Source: CALABS01 sp050260775 (GTDB lineage Bacteria > Pseudomonadota > Alphaproteobacteria > Rhodospirillales > Magnetospirillaceae). Taken from it: a DNA stretch of 64,000 nucleotides. Position 1 is the first letter of the stretch. Each line of letters starts with the position of its first letter. The stretch spans positions 62,001 to 126,000 of the forward strand of contig JBLNCP010000039.1 of the NCBI GenBank assembly GCA_050260775.1. Direction: 5' to 3'. The position numbers were made by a program, and so were the translations under genes. A model generated the notes under the pieces. That model saw only the letters and a list, made by a program, of their open reading frames with translations, searched no databases and was not told where the DNA came from. Below are positions 24,271 to 32,090 of this stretch, piece by piece.

Positions 24271-26762
24271 CGGCCGATCCTCCGGGCGAGAGCGGGGGGA
24301 ACCTCCCCCTTGGCCAGATAGGACCGCAAGGCGTCGAGGTCCATGGGGCGGGCCAGCAGGAAGCCCTGGACGAGATCGCATCCGAAGGTGGACAGGAAGC
24401 TGAGCTGCTCCTCGGATTCGATGCCGGGGGCGACGACCGACATGTGGAGGCCGCGCGCGACCGCGACGATGGCGGTGACGATCTCGGCGTCGTCGGAACT
24501 GCTGGCGGCGTTGCGCACGAAGGTCTGCGACACCTTGAGGGTGTCGGCGGTCAGCTTGCGCAGGAACGAGAAGGACGAATAGCCGGCGCCGAACTCGTCG
24601 ATGGCCACACCGACGCCCAGGGCGGCGAAGCGGCTGAACACGTTGCCGGATTCCTGCACCTTGTCGCCGACGCTGCCCTCGGGAATCTCCAGCACCACGG
24701 CCGAGGGCGGCAGCCCGGCGGCCTCGATGGCGTCCGAAATGGTCTCGACCAGATCGAGCTGGCGGACCTGGCGTCCCGACAGGTTGAGGTGCAGGCGCAG
24801 CTCGGGCGCCAGGGTGCGCCGGAGCTCGGCCAGTTCGAGGCAGGCCTGCGTGAACACCAGCCGGCCGATGGGCAGGATCAGGCCGGTCTCCTCGGCGAGC
24901 GCCAGGAATTGCGACGGCACCACCAGACCGACCTCGGGATGGTGCCAGCGCACCAGGGCCTCGATGGCGGCCACGCGTCCGGTGGCGGTGGCAAAGATCG
25001 GCTGGTAGTGGACGGTGAATTCGCGCCGCTCCAGGGCCTGGCGCAGCGCGTTTTCCAGCGCGAGCCGCTCGAACGCCTGCGAATTGACCGCCTCGGAATG
25101 GAACTGGCAGCCGTTGCGGCCCAGGTTCTTGGCCCGGTACATGGCCGCGTCGGCCAGCTTGACCAGCCCCTGGGGATCGCCGGCATCGGCCGGGTACAGC
25201 GCGACGCCGATGGACGAGCTGATGTTGGCCACGGTCCCGTTCAGTTCGAACGGCTCGGACAGCAGATGCAGGATCTTGTGGGCGACCACCGCCGCGTCGC
25301 GCGCGTCCTGGATGTCCTCCAGGATGACGGTGAACTCGTCGCCGGCCAGCCTGGCCACCGTGTCGCCCTGGCGGGTGCAGCCGGTCAGGCGCTCGGCCAC
25401 CGTCTGCAGCAACTGGTCGCCGGCGAGATGGCCGAGGGTGTCGTTGACCTGCTTGAAATGGTCGAGATCGACGAACAGCAGCGCCACCAGCGCCTGGTTG
25501 CGGTGGGCGCGGGCCAGGGCGCGGCTCAGGCGTTCCTGGAACAGGGTGCGGTTGGGAAGCCGCGTCAGCGGGTCGTGGTTGGCCTGGTAGGACAGCCGCT
25601 CCTCGATCTGCTTGCGCGAGGTGATGTCGCTGAACACCGCCACGTAATTGGTGATCTGGCCGCTGCCGTTCTTCACGGCCGAGATATTCAGCCATCCGGC
25701 AAACATCTCGCCCGACTTGCGGCGGTCCCAGATCTCGCCCTGCCACTTGCCGAGGTCGTTCACCGATTGCCACAGGCGCTGATAGAACTCGGCGCCGTGA
25801 CGGCCCGAGGACAGCACCCGCGGGGTCTGCCCCAGCACGTCCTCCGGCTGATAGCCGGTGATCTCGGTAAAGGCGGGATTGACCAGGATGATGGTCGACG
25901 AGGCGTCGGTGACGAACAGGCCTTCGCCGGTGTTCTCGAACACCGACGCCGCCAGGCGCATGTGGTCTTCCAGGCGTTTGCGGTCGGTGATGTCCTCGAT
26001 CACGGTGACGGTGAACTGAAACTCGCCGGAGGCCTCGTGACGCACCGCCTTGGCGGTGAGGCGGGCCCACACCGTGCGCCCGTCCTTGGCGCGGTAGCGC
26101 TTGGTCAGGTGGTAGGAGTCGCGCTCGCCCGCCATCATCTCGGCGCGCAGGCGGTCGTTCTCGGCCAGATCCTCGGGATGGGTGATGTCGTGGAAGGTCA
26201 GCTGCCGGAGCTCATCCTGCTCGTAGCCCACCATCTGGCAGAAGGCGGGATTGGCGTCGATGAAGCGGCCGTCGAACCCGGTCAGCACCACCCCGACCCC
26301 GGCGTTCTGGAAGACGGCGCGGAACAGCGCTTCCGAATCCCTCAGTGCCTGGTCGACGCGGGAGCGCTCGATGGCGTAGCGGACGGCCCGGCGCACCAGC
26401 TCGCCGTCGCCCTGGCCCTTGACCAGGTAGTCCTGCGCCCCCTGGCGCAGCGCCTCGAGGGCCAGGACTTCGTCATTGGTGCCGGTCAGCACCACCACCG
26501 GCACCAAGGGGCCGGCCTGCCGCACCCGCGCCAGCGTCTCCAGTCCGATGGAATCGGGAAGGCTGAGGTCGAGCAGCGCGACGTCGATGTGATGCGCCGC
26601 CAGGACCTCGAGGGCACCGGCGAGGTTGGCCGCCTTCACCACCTTGAAAGCGCGGCCGGGATCTTCCAGCAGGAAGAGTTCGACCAGACGGGCGTCGCCC
26701 GGATTGTCTTCCACGACCAGAACGGTCGGAGGGAGGGTGGTCGAGGGCAAGGACGGGTGCAT
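24267..26762 (-). CDS. Receiver-PAS-PAS-GGDEF-EAL protein with degenerate EAL
   Basis: 831 residues from the ATG at 26762. Domains: receiver about 12-130 (phospho-Asp in ALLDLSLPDS), PAS about 153-270, PAS about 275-395, GGDEF about 405-565, EAL about 575-820. The GGDEF site reads AGDEF with an intact I-site RQGD five residues before it, so cyclase activity with product inhibition is plausible. The EAL domain keeps EALVRW, NLSGRQ and VQGFL, but IDDFG is IDEFG, KID is KVS, and AEGVE reads APGIE, losing a conserved catalytic Glu. It is probably not a c-di-GMP phosphodiesterase. It starts 11 bases after the receiver gene upstream. Confidence 0.92.
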   Translation of the reverse strand: MHPSLPSTTLPPTVLVVEDNPGDARLVELFLLEDPGRAFKVVKAANLAGALEVLAAHHIDVALLDLSLPDSIGLETLARVRQAGPLVPVVVLTGTNDEVLALEALRQGAQDYLVKGQGDGELVRRAVRYAIERSRVDQALRDSEALFRAVFQNAGVGVVLTGFDGRFIDANPAFCQMVGYEQDELRQLTFHDITHPEDLAENDRLRAEMMAGERDSYHLTKRYRAKDGRTVWARLTAKAVRHEASGEFQFTVTVIEDITDRKRLEDHMRLAASVFENTGEGLFVTDASSTIILVNPAFTEITGYQPEDVLGQTPRVLSSGRHGAEFYQRLWQSVNDLGKWQGEIWDRRKSGEMFAGWLNISAVKNGSGQITNYVAVFSDITSRKQIEERLSYQANHDPLTRLPNRTLFQERLSRALARAHRNQALVALLFVDLDHFKQVNDTLGHLAGDQLLQTVAERLTGCTRQGDTVARLAGDEFTVILEDIQDARDAAVVAHKILHLLSEPFELNGTVANISSSIGVALYPADAGDPQGLVKLADAAMYRAKNLGRNGCQFHSEAVNSQAFERLALENALRQALERREFTVHYQPIFATATGRVAAIEALVRWHHPEVGLVVPSQFLALAEETGLILPIGRLVFTQACLELAELRRTLAPELRLHLNLSGRQVRQLDLVETISDAIEAAGLPPSAVVLEIPEGSVGDKVQESGNVFSRFAALGVGVAIDEFGAGYSSFSFLRKLTADTLKVSQTFVRNAASSSDDAEIVTAIVAVARGLHMSVVAPGIESEEQLSFLSTFGCDLVQGFLLARPMDLDALRSYLAKGEVPPALARRIGR

Positions 26763-26773
26763 CGGCCCCTGCC

Positions 26774-27220
26774 TCAGCGCGGCGGCAGCGTCACCACCGA
26801 GCACCAGTATTCCTCTATGGATCGGACCACTGAGATGAACCTGTCCAGGTCCACCGGCTTGGTGATGTAGCAATTGGCGTGCAGGTCGTAGCTGCGCATG
26901 ATGTCCTGGTCCGCCTGCGAGGTGGTCAGCACCACCACGGGGATGCGGCGCAGCTCGGAATCCGCCTTCATCTCGGCGAGCACCTGGCGGCCATCCATGC
27001 GCGGCAGGTTGAGATCGAGCAGGACCAGGTGCGGCCTGGGCGCCTCGGCGTAGGTGCCTTCGCGGCGCAGGTAGCTCATGGCCTCGACGCCGTCGACGAC
27101 CACCTTGAGGCGGCTCGGCATCCGGCCTTCCTTGAGCGCTTCCTGAGCCAGTCGGGCATCGCCCGGGTTGTCTTCGACCAGAAGAATATCGAAGGATTCG
27201 GGTGCGGCGCGCATACTCAC
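26774..27220 (-). CDS. Single-domain response regulator (Rcp1/CheY-like)
   Basis: 148 residues, one receiver domain: acidic pocket LLVEDNPGDARL, phospho-Asp in VLLDLNLPRMDG, Thr in VVVLTTSQADQD, Lys in CYITKPVDLDRF. The spacing matches the Rcp1 group that pairs with phytochrome-like kinases. It is the first gene of a leftward run with the receiver-GGDEF-EAL gene (11-base gap), so both may receive phosphate from the same kinase. A histidine kinase of the phytochrome-partner type lies at 39743-40519, but no direct link can be seen. Confidence 0.92.
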   Translation of the reverse strand: MSMRAAPESFDILLVEDNPGDARLAQEALKEGRMPSRLKVVVDGVEAMSYLRREGTYAEAPRPHLVLLDLNLPRMDGRQVLAEMKADSELRRIPVVVLTTSQADQDIMRSYDLHANCYITKPVDLDRFISVVRSIEEYWCSVVTLPPR

Positions 27221-27318
27221 GATCGACTGGCTCCCAATTCCCTGCCGCAGTTACTTCTCCACTATAGAGTGGCGCGCCCCGGGGGGGAAGTGTGCCGACC
27301 GATTTCTATGAACCTGGC

Positions 27319-28056
27319 CTAGCAGGGCTCTTCGTCGCCGTTGCAGAACTGGCCGAGCTTGGCCAGGTCGAGGATCGCCACGGTATGGCCGTCCATGGCC
27401 ACGCCCTCGTCGCGCAGCGAGGCGAACACGCGCGACAGCGTCTCGGGACGCACCCCGACCCGCTGGGCGATCACCCCCTTGTTGTGGGGAAGCCTGAGGA
27501 TGACCGACCCCCGGCGCTTGGGCGTCAATCCCATCAGATAGACCGCAAGCCGCTGGCCCGCCGACTTCAGCTTGAGCGATTTCACCTCGCGCACCAGCTG
27601 GCGATAGTGCTTGGCCAGCGACCCCAGCATGGCCAAGGCGAGGTCGGGATTGTCCAGGAGTTCGGTCAGCAGGTTCTCGCGCGGCAGTTCCAGCGTGCGG
27701 CACTGCGTCAACGCCACCGCTCCGGTGAGGTACGGCTGGCCGGTGAGGACGGCGGCGATGATGAAGGCCTCGCCGGCGTCCAGGATCTCGACCACGGTCT
27801 CGACCCCGTCGGCGGCGCCGACCAGCCCCACCTGCCCTTCCAGCAGCACGTGCAGCGCCTTGGCTTCGCCGCCCTGGGTGAACAGATGGGCGCCGCGCGG
27901 GTGACGGACGGTCTGCCCGCCGGCCACCAAATTGCGCAGGGTGTCGGCATCGAGGGCGGAGAACAGCGCCACCCGCCCCAGCACTTCCAGTTCGTGCGGC
28001 AGGGGACCGGGAAGCGTGGCCGGCCGGCTGGCGGGGTCTTCGGTCAGTGTCTCCAT
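27319..28056 (-). CDS. Crp/Fnr-family regulator with FNR/Dnr-type recognition helix
   Basis: 245 residues. Cyclic-nucleotide-binding-like beta-roll at about 25-145 (GAHLFTQGGEAKALHVLLEG), dimer helix, then winged helix with KGVIAQRVGVRPETLSRVF. The E-x-x-S-R in the recognition helix is the one FNR, Dnr and NnrR use to read TTGAT/TTGAC half-sites. The N-terminal Cys set of FNR is absent, so it is not an iron-sulfur sensor; a Dnr/NnrR-like NO or redox role is possible. A TTGAC-N4-GTCAA palindrome lies 58 bases before its start, suggesting autoregulation. Confidence 0.88.
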   Translation of the reverse strand: METLTEDPASRPATLPGPLPHELEVLGRVALFSALDADTLRNLVAGGQTVRHPRGAHLFTQGGEAKALHVLLEGQVGLVGAADGVETVVEILDAGEAFIIAAVLTGQPYLTGAVALTQCRTLELPRENLLTELLDNPDLALAMLGSLAKHYRQLVREVKSLKLKSAGQRLAVYLMGLTPKRRGSVILRLPHNKGVIAQRVGVRPETLSRVFASLRDEGVAMDGHTVAILDLAKLGQFCNGDEEPC

Positions 28057-28113
28057 CAGCCAGTCTCCCGTGGTGTGCTCCCTCGACCATGGGGCGCGAA
28101 CCCGCGCATAAGA

Positions 28114-28127
28114 TTGACCGTGGTCAA
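28114..28127. promoter_or_regulatory. FNR/Dnr-type palindrome 1 (TTGACCGTGGTCAA)
   Basis: Perfect two-fold half-sites TTGAC-N4-GTCAA, 58 bases upstream of the Crp/Fnr gene (leftward) and ahead of the rightward orphan hairpin at 28176-28211. It matches the Dnr/NnrR variant of the FNR box and the recognition helix of the adjacent regulator. Confidence 0.7.
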
Positions 28128-28175
28128 TTGGCGTAAGAGGAAAAAAGGATGAGAGAGACCTACCTTAGAATAATA

Positions 28176-28211
28176 CGGGCCCGGAGGGGGGGACCTCCGA
28201 GCCCGGTTTTT
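28176..28211 (+). terminator. Orphan Rho-independent terminator in the 28 kb intergenic region
   Basis: Rightward CGGGCccGGAGG with loop GGGGGA, then CCTCCGaGCCCG and TTTTT. There is no annotated gene upstream on this strand; the Crp/Fnr gene reads the other way. It may end a small RNA starting near palindrome 1, or attenuate transcription toward the DsrC-like gene. Confidence 0.6.
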
Positions 28212-28278
28212 CCCGGCGCGTTCGGCATTTGCGTCGAGGGTTATGGCGGTATCTTGCCCAAGACAACAGGCCACCGCT

Positions 28279-28292
28279 TTGACTTTAATCAA
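28279..28292. promoter_or_regulatory. FNR-type palindrome 2 (TTGACTTTAATCAA)
   Basis: TTGAC-N4-ATCAA, one base from the FNR consensus TTGAT-N4-ATCAA. It lies 93 bases before the DsrC-like start and 34 bases (centre to centre) from palindrome 3. Confidence 0.7.
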
Positions 28293-28312
28293 CCATGGAT
28301 CGATTGTTCGGC

Positions 28313-28326
28313 TTGACCGCCGTCAA
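28313..28326. promoter_or_regulatory. FNR/Dnr-type palindrome 3 (TTGACCGCCGTCAA)
   Basis: Perfect TTGAC-N4-GTCAA half-sites, 59 bases before the DsrC-like ATG. With palindrome 2 it forms a two-site array on the upstream side of that gene. Confidence 0.7.
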
Positions 28327-28385
28327 TTAACAGGCAACAAAAGCTGATGGAGGATGGTTGCGCTTCAGTTGGAGGTAAACCACCC

Positions 28386-28697
28386 ATGAGCGAGTTGAAC
28401 ACCGACAGCGAAGGCTATCTGCGCGATCCGGCCGATTGGGACGACGAGGTCGCCCGCACCCTGGCCAGCCGCGAGGGCATCACCCTGACCGACGAGCATT
28501 GGCTGGTGATGCGGTTCATGCGCGCCTACCTCGACGAGCACAAGATCGCCCCCGACGCCCGCCACGTCATGAAGCACCTGACCCAGGAAACCGGGGCCGG
28601 GCGCAACCGCCTGTTCGAGCTGTTCCCCTACGGCTACGTGCAGCAAGCCTGCAAGATCGCGGGGATGCGGCGGCCGCGTGCGTGGTCGACCGGGTAG
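28386..28697 (+). CDS. DsrC/TusE-family sulfur-carrier-like protein lacking the penultimate Cys
   Basis: 103 residues from the ATG at 28386 with SD GGAGGT. It follows the DsrC/TusE pattern: GYLRDPADWDDEVARTLA, REGITLTDEHWLVMRFMR, and the C-terminal arm LFELFPYGYVQQACKIAGM. DsrC carries sulfur on a conserved Cys next to the C-terminus, with a second Cys about ten residues earlier. Here the inner Cys (residue 89) is kept, but the position of the terminal Cys holds Trp and the tail ends RAWSTG. It is therefore unlikely to be a normal trisulfide carrier and may be regulatory or use only Cys89. FNR-type boxes lie upstream. Confidence 0.82.
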   Translation: MSELNTDSEGYLRDPADWDDEVARTLASREGITLTDEHWLVMRFMRAYLDEHKIAPDARHVMKHLTQETGAGRNRLFELFPYGYVQQACKIAGMRRPRAWSTG

Positions 28698-28803
28698 CAG
28701 GCAGGCGAATCGGGTGGCGTCGGTCGCGGCCGGGGGGAACCTTCCCCATGCCCTGGCGTTTGGCAGGTCAGCGGAACGGCAGCAACTGACGAAGGAGAGA
28801 AAC

Positions 28804-29004
28804 ATGCCTCTCGCCAGCCACTCGACGGCCACCATCGCCCAATGCCTGTCTGGCATCGACTTCCCGGCCAACAAGCAGAAACTGGTCGATTACGCCCAGA
28901 AGAACAATGCGGATTCGGAAGTCCTGGACGCCATCCGCCAGATGCCCGAAGCCGAATACACGAGCATGGCCGACGTCTTCAAGGGCGTGGGTCAGAGCAA
29001 GTAG
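28804..29004 (+). CDS. DUF2795-family small protein
   Basis: 66 residues from the ATG at 28804 with SD GAAGGAGAG. The whole protein matches the DUF2795 pattern (LSGIDFPANKQKLVDYAQKN, DSEVLDAIRQMPEAEYTSMA). Function unknown; members are small helical proteins sometimes linked to stress responses. It follows the DsrC-like gene by 106 bases on the same strand and is closed by a strong terminator, so both may share the FNR-type promoter. Confidence 0.85.
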   Translation: MPLASHSTATIAQCLSGIDFPANKQKLVDYAQKNNADSEVLDAIRQMPEAEYTSMADVFKGVGQSK

Positions 29005-29047
29005 TCCGGCGCCCCCGGTGGAGACCCTCTCCCCGGGGCACCGTCGC

Positions 29048-29082
29048 GCGGAGGCCGCATGCGGCCTCCGCTTGTTTTTTTG
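29048..29082 (+). terminator. Terminator after the DUF2795 gene
   Basis: A 24-base perfect palindrome GCGGAGGCCGCATGCGGCCTCCGC followed by TTGTTTTTTT. The left-facing FAD oxidoreductase gene ends immediately to the right. Confidence 0.88.
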
Positions 29083-29085
29083 CCC

Positions 29086-30702
29086 CTAGGCCCGCAGCTC
29101 GGGCGGCGCGCGGAAGGTGAAATTGGCGGGGGCGGCGCGCACCGCGGCGCAGGCACGGTCCAGACGGCCGGCCAGATCCTCGGGCAGCCCGATTTCGCCG
29201 GCGGCGCGAGCGATCTCCACCAGCGACGGAATGCCCTTCTCGCCCCCGGTGATGCGGGCGCCGTTGTGGCGGGTGACCGTCAGCAGGTCGACGATCAGCG
29301 TCTTCTTCAGATCCACCACCTGGCGGCGCACCGCCTCCAGATCCGCTTCCGCTCCCTCGGGGGCGAAGACGGTGACGCGGTGGTGCGGGTCGATGCCGTG
29401 CGGCGACAGATGGCCATAGGCGGACAGCTCGACCGCCAGGCCCGAGGCGGCGCGCTCGCGGCCCAGGGCACGGATGGCCGAGCGATAATCGGCATAGGCC
29501 CCCAGCACGTCGGCGATGGCGCCCACGTCGGCCGGCGCGGCGACGTTGACGTCGGTCGAGGTCGTCCACGGCTTGAGCTTGCCCTCGGGCCGGACGCGGG
29601 CGCGGGTGCGGGCCAGGTCGGGGGCCCCCTCGCGGATGGCGCGGAAGGTGTCCATCTCGCCGCCGGACGAGAAGCCGACGCCGTACTCGATCATCACGCC
29701 GCCGATGGTCTCGGTCTCGGGATCCATCAGGCTGAACAGCACGTCATCCACCGATTGCTCGGACCAGCCGGTGATGCAGGCCAGCATGTCGGCGCCGGCG
29801 TATTCGCAGGATTGCAGCAGCCCTTGCGCCTTGGTGCGCGCCGGGTCCTGGGCGTGCTCGACGAAGACTTCGAGTGAATCCTTGCTCACAAGCTCGACGC
29901 CGTTCAGCACGGTGTCGCCGTTGCCGAGCCGGCCGCCGGCGCCGGGCAGGTTGACCCGCGTCCACGGCTCCAGATAGGCGAGCAGGCCGGCGACCGCGTC
30001 GATGTCGGTGCCCTGGACCGGCAGCACCAGCCCGAACTCGTTGGGCGGCACCTCATAGAAGCGGAACACCGCGGCGGCGACCATGCCGGTCCAGCCCTGC
30101 AGGCCCTCGACCTCGTCGAGCCCCTCGCCGGACAGCACCCGGCCGGGGCCGCCATCGGCCAGCACCACGGCCTCCAGCGTCGAGGACGGCCGCATGCGCA
30201 AGGGGCCCATGGCACCGGTGGCGACCACGCCGCCCACATAGGCCGAGCCCACCGACGTGAGGTCGACCAGCACGCGGGCATTGGGGCTGACGGCCTCGGC
30301 GAGGGCGGCGTTCACCTGGGTGAAGGTCAGGCCGGCGCCGGCGGCGACCAGACCCCGCTCGCGGTCGATGGCGACCTGGGTCGAGGTCAGTTGCTCGACG
30401 GGCGTCGAGGGATCGACGATCTCGGCGGCCAGCGCCCCCTTGGGGCGGATGGCGATGACGCCCTTGAAGCCGGCCACCGCGTCGCGCTTGTAGTCGAAGG
30501 AGTTGATGGCGCTGGTCAGGCCGCCGGTGGGCATCACGGCATAGCCCTCGGCGACCGCAGCCGCCACCGCGCCGGCCACATCGGCGGCGACCAGCAGCAG
30601 CGCGTCGAGCGGACGACCTCCGTCATCCACCAGGTCGGCGGGGGCGAGGCTGGAAAAGTCGATCATCTTCGACGGGACCCGGATTTCGAGGGGGCGGACC
30701 AT
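29086..30702 (-). CDS. FAD-binding (PCMH-type) oxidoreductase
   Basis: 538 residues (ATG at 30702; an ATG at 30666 is also possible). The N-terminal half carries a PCMH/GlcD-like FAD domain: GYAVMPTGGLTSAI, GVIAIRPKGALAAEIVDPST, GLVAAGAGLTFTQVNAAL and SVGSAYVGGVVATGAMGPL. The C-terminal half resembles substrate-binding regions of D-lactate/glycolate dehydrogenase-like flavoenzymes. Substrate unknown. No signal peptide or membrane helix, so cytoplasmic or peripheral. It follows the DUF445 gene on the same strand with a 35-base gap. Confidence 0.8.
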   Translation of the reverse strand: MVRPLEIRVPSKMIDFSSLAPADLVDDGGRPLDALLLVAADVAGAVAAAVAEGYAVMPTGGLTSAINSFDYKRDAVAGFKGVIAIRPKGALAAEIVDPSTPVEQLTSTQVAIDRERGLVAAGAGLTFTQVNAALAEAVSPNARVLVDLTSVGSAYVGGVVATGAMGPLRMRPSSTLEAVVLADGGPGRVLSGEGLDEVEGLQGWTGMVAAAVFRFYEVPPNEFGLVLPVQGTDIDAVAGLLAYLEPWTRVNLPGAGGRLGNGDTVLNGVELVSKDSLEVFVEHAQDPARTKAQGLLQSCEYAGADMLACITGWSEQSVDDVLFSLMDPETETIGGVMIEYGVGFSSGGEMDTFRAIREGAPDLARTRARVRPEGKLKPWTTSTDVNVAAPADVGAIADVLGAYADYRSAIRALGRERAASGLAVELSAYGHLSPHGIDPHHRVTVFAPEGAEADLEAVRRQVVDLKKTLIVDLLTVTRHNGARITGGEKGIPSLVEIARAAGEIGLPEDLAGRLDRACAAVRAAPANFTFRAPPELRA

Positions 30703-30737
30703 ACCACCAACGACCGTGACGGGAAACGGTTACGTGC

Positions 30738-32060
30738 TCATGGGACCGCCCACCCCAGCGCGTGGCTCAGCGCATGGATCAACAGCCCGACCAGTCCGCC
30801 GACCACCGTGCCGTTGATGCGGATGTACTGCAGGTCGCGGCCGACCTGGAGTTCGAGCTTGTCGACCAGGGTGCGGGTGTCCCAGCGGGCCACGACCCCC
30901 GAAATGAAGCTGCCGATCTGGCCGCGGTTGGGGATGACCGTGCGCTCGACCACCCGCCGGGCCCAGCGGTTGAGGATGGCCTGCATGCGGGGATCGGCGT
31001 CGAGCCGACCGGCCATCGCCAGCACCGCCCGCTCGATGCCCAGGCGCAGCACCCCGTCGTCGGCGGCGATGTCGGCCTTCAGCCGGCCCTTGATCTCGGT
31101 CCACACCGAATCGAGATACTCCTCGACCACCGGATTGCGCATGACCTCGGCCTTGATGGCTTCGCCGCGGGCGCGGAACTCGGGATCGGCGGCCAGCTTG
31201 CCGACGTAATCCTCGACCAGCGCCTGGAACTCGCCGCGCCAGGGGTGGGCGGGATCGCGCAGTTCGGCGAAGGTCTCGAACAGCCCGACCATCACCTTGT
31301 CGGCCAGCTTCTCGTCGACCCAGCGCGGCAGCCACCTCCACGAGCGGTCGGCGACCTTGGCGCGGATCAGCGGCTCGTTGCGGATCAGGAAATGGCCGGC
31401 GCCCTCGACCATGCGGTCGAACAGCCGCTGGTGATGGCCGTGGGCCACCATCACCGCCAGCACCCGCGAGAGCAGCGGCGCCGCCTCGACCGAATCGACG
31501 CCGCGGTGGATGGCGCCGTGGACGAAGGCGCGCACGTGGTCCTCCTCCAGCGCCTCCAGCACCGGCGGCAGCACGCCCGCCGCCCGCTTGGCCACCGTCG
31601 CGGCGTTGGCGGGCTCGGCCAGCCAGCGGGCGAGACGCCCGGCCACGTCCAGGCTGTCGAGCTTGGCCGCCACCACCTCGGGGGCGAGGAAGTTGTTGCA
31701 GATGAAGGCACCCAGCGATTCGCCGATGCGCTCCTTGTTGCGGGGCACGATGGCGGTGTGCGGGATCGGCAGTCCGAGCGGGCGGCGGAACAGCGCCACC
31801 ACCGCGAACCAGTCGGCGCAGGCGCCCACCATGCCGGCCTCGGCGAAGGCGCGGACATAGGAGAGCAGCGGCCAGCGTTCGGCATAGTGCCCGGCCGCCA
31901 GGAAGACGACCAGCATGAGCACCAGGAGGCCGGTGGCGATCAGGCGCATCCGCCGCAGTTCGGCGGCCCGGTCGCGGGCGCGCACGGCCCACGCCGCCTC
32001 GTCGAGCGCACCCGGCTTCGGAGCCGTCACCTCCTTGGAATCCGTCGCTGCCACCGCCAT
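30738..32060 (-). CDS. DUF445 (YjiN-like) membrane protein
   Basis: 440 residues. N-terminal membrane helix at about 40-62 (LIATGLLVLMLVVFLAAGHY), then the DUF445 hallmark GMVGACADWFAVVALFRRPL and IPHTAIVPRNKERIGESLG, a long helical middle (IRAKVADRSWRWLPRWVDEK) and a C-terminal helix (INGTVVGGLVGLLIHALSHA). The family is widespread, of unknown function, anchored at both ends in the inner membrane. Divergent from the FemAB-like gene. Confidence 0.88.
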   Translation of the reverse strand: MAVAATDSKEVTAPKPGALDEAAWAVRARDRAAELRRMRLIATGLLVLMLVVFLAAGHYAERWPLLSYVRAFAEAGMVGACADWFAVVALFRRPLGLPIPHTAIVPRNKERIGESLGAFICNNFLAPEVVAAKLDSLDVAGRLARWLAEPANAATVAKRAAGVLPPVLEALEEDHVRAFVHGAIHRGVDSVEAAPLLSRVLAVMVAHGHHQRLFDRMVEGAGHFLIRNEPLIRAKVADRSWRWLPRWVDEKLADKVMVGLFETFAELRDPAHPWRGEFQALVEDYVGKLAADPEFRARGEAIKAEVMRNPVVEEYLDSVWTEIKGRLKADIAADDGVLRLGIERAVLAMAGRLDADPRMQAILNRWARRVVERTVIPNRGQIGSFISGVVARWDTRTLVDKLELQVGRDLQYIRINGTVVGGLVGLLIHALSHALGWAVP

Positions 32061-32090
32061 GTCATCGCCTTGGGGAAACCGTTAAGGACC

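Noticed and set aside
24444..26870. An 808-codon open frame opposite the receiver-GGDEF-EAL gene
   Set aside because: Antisense shadow; the minus-strand protein has complete recognisable domains.
28149..28316. A 55-codon frame beginning MRETYLRIIRARR in the FNR-box intergenic region
   Set aside because: It runs through the terminator hairpin and two of the three palindromes, has no recognisable similarity, and its start abuts AAGG without normal spacing. Kept only as a remote alternative to the sRNA idea.
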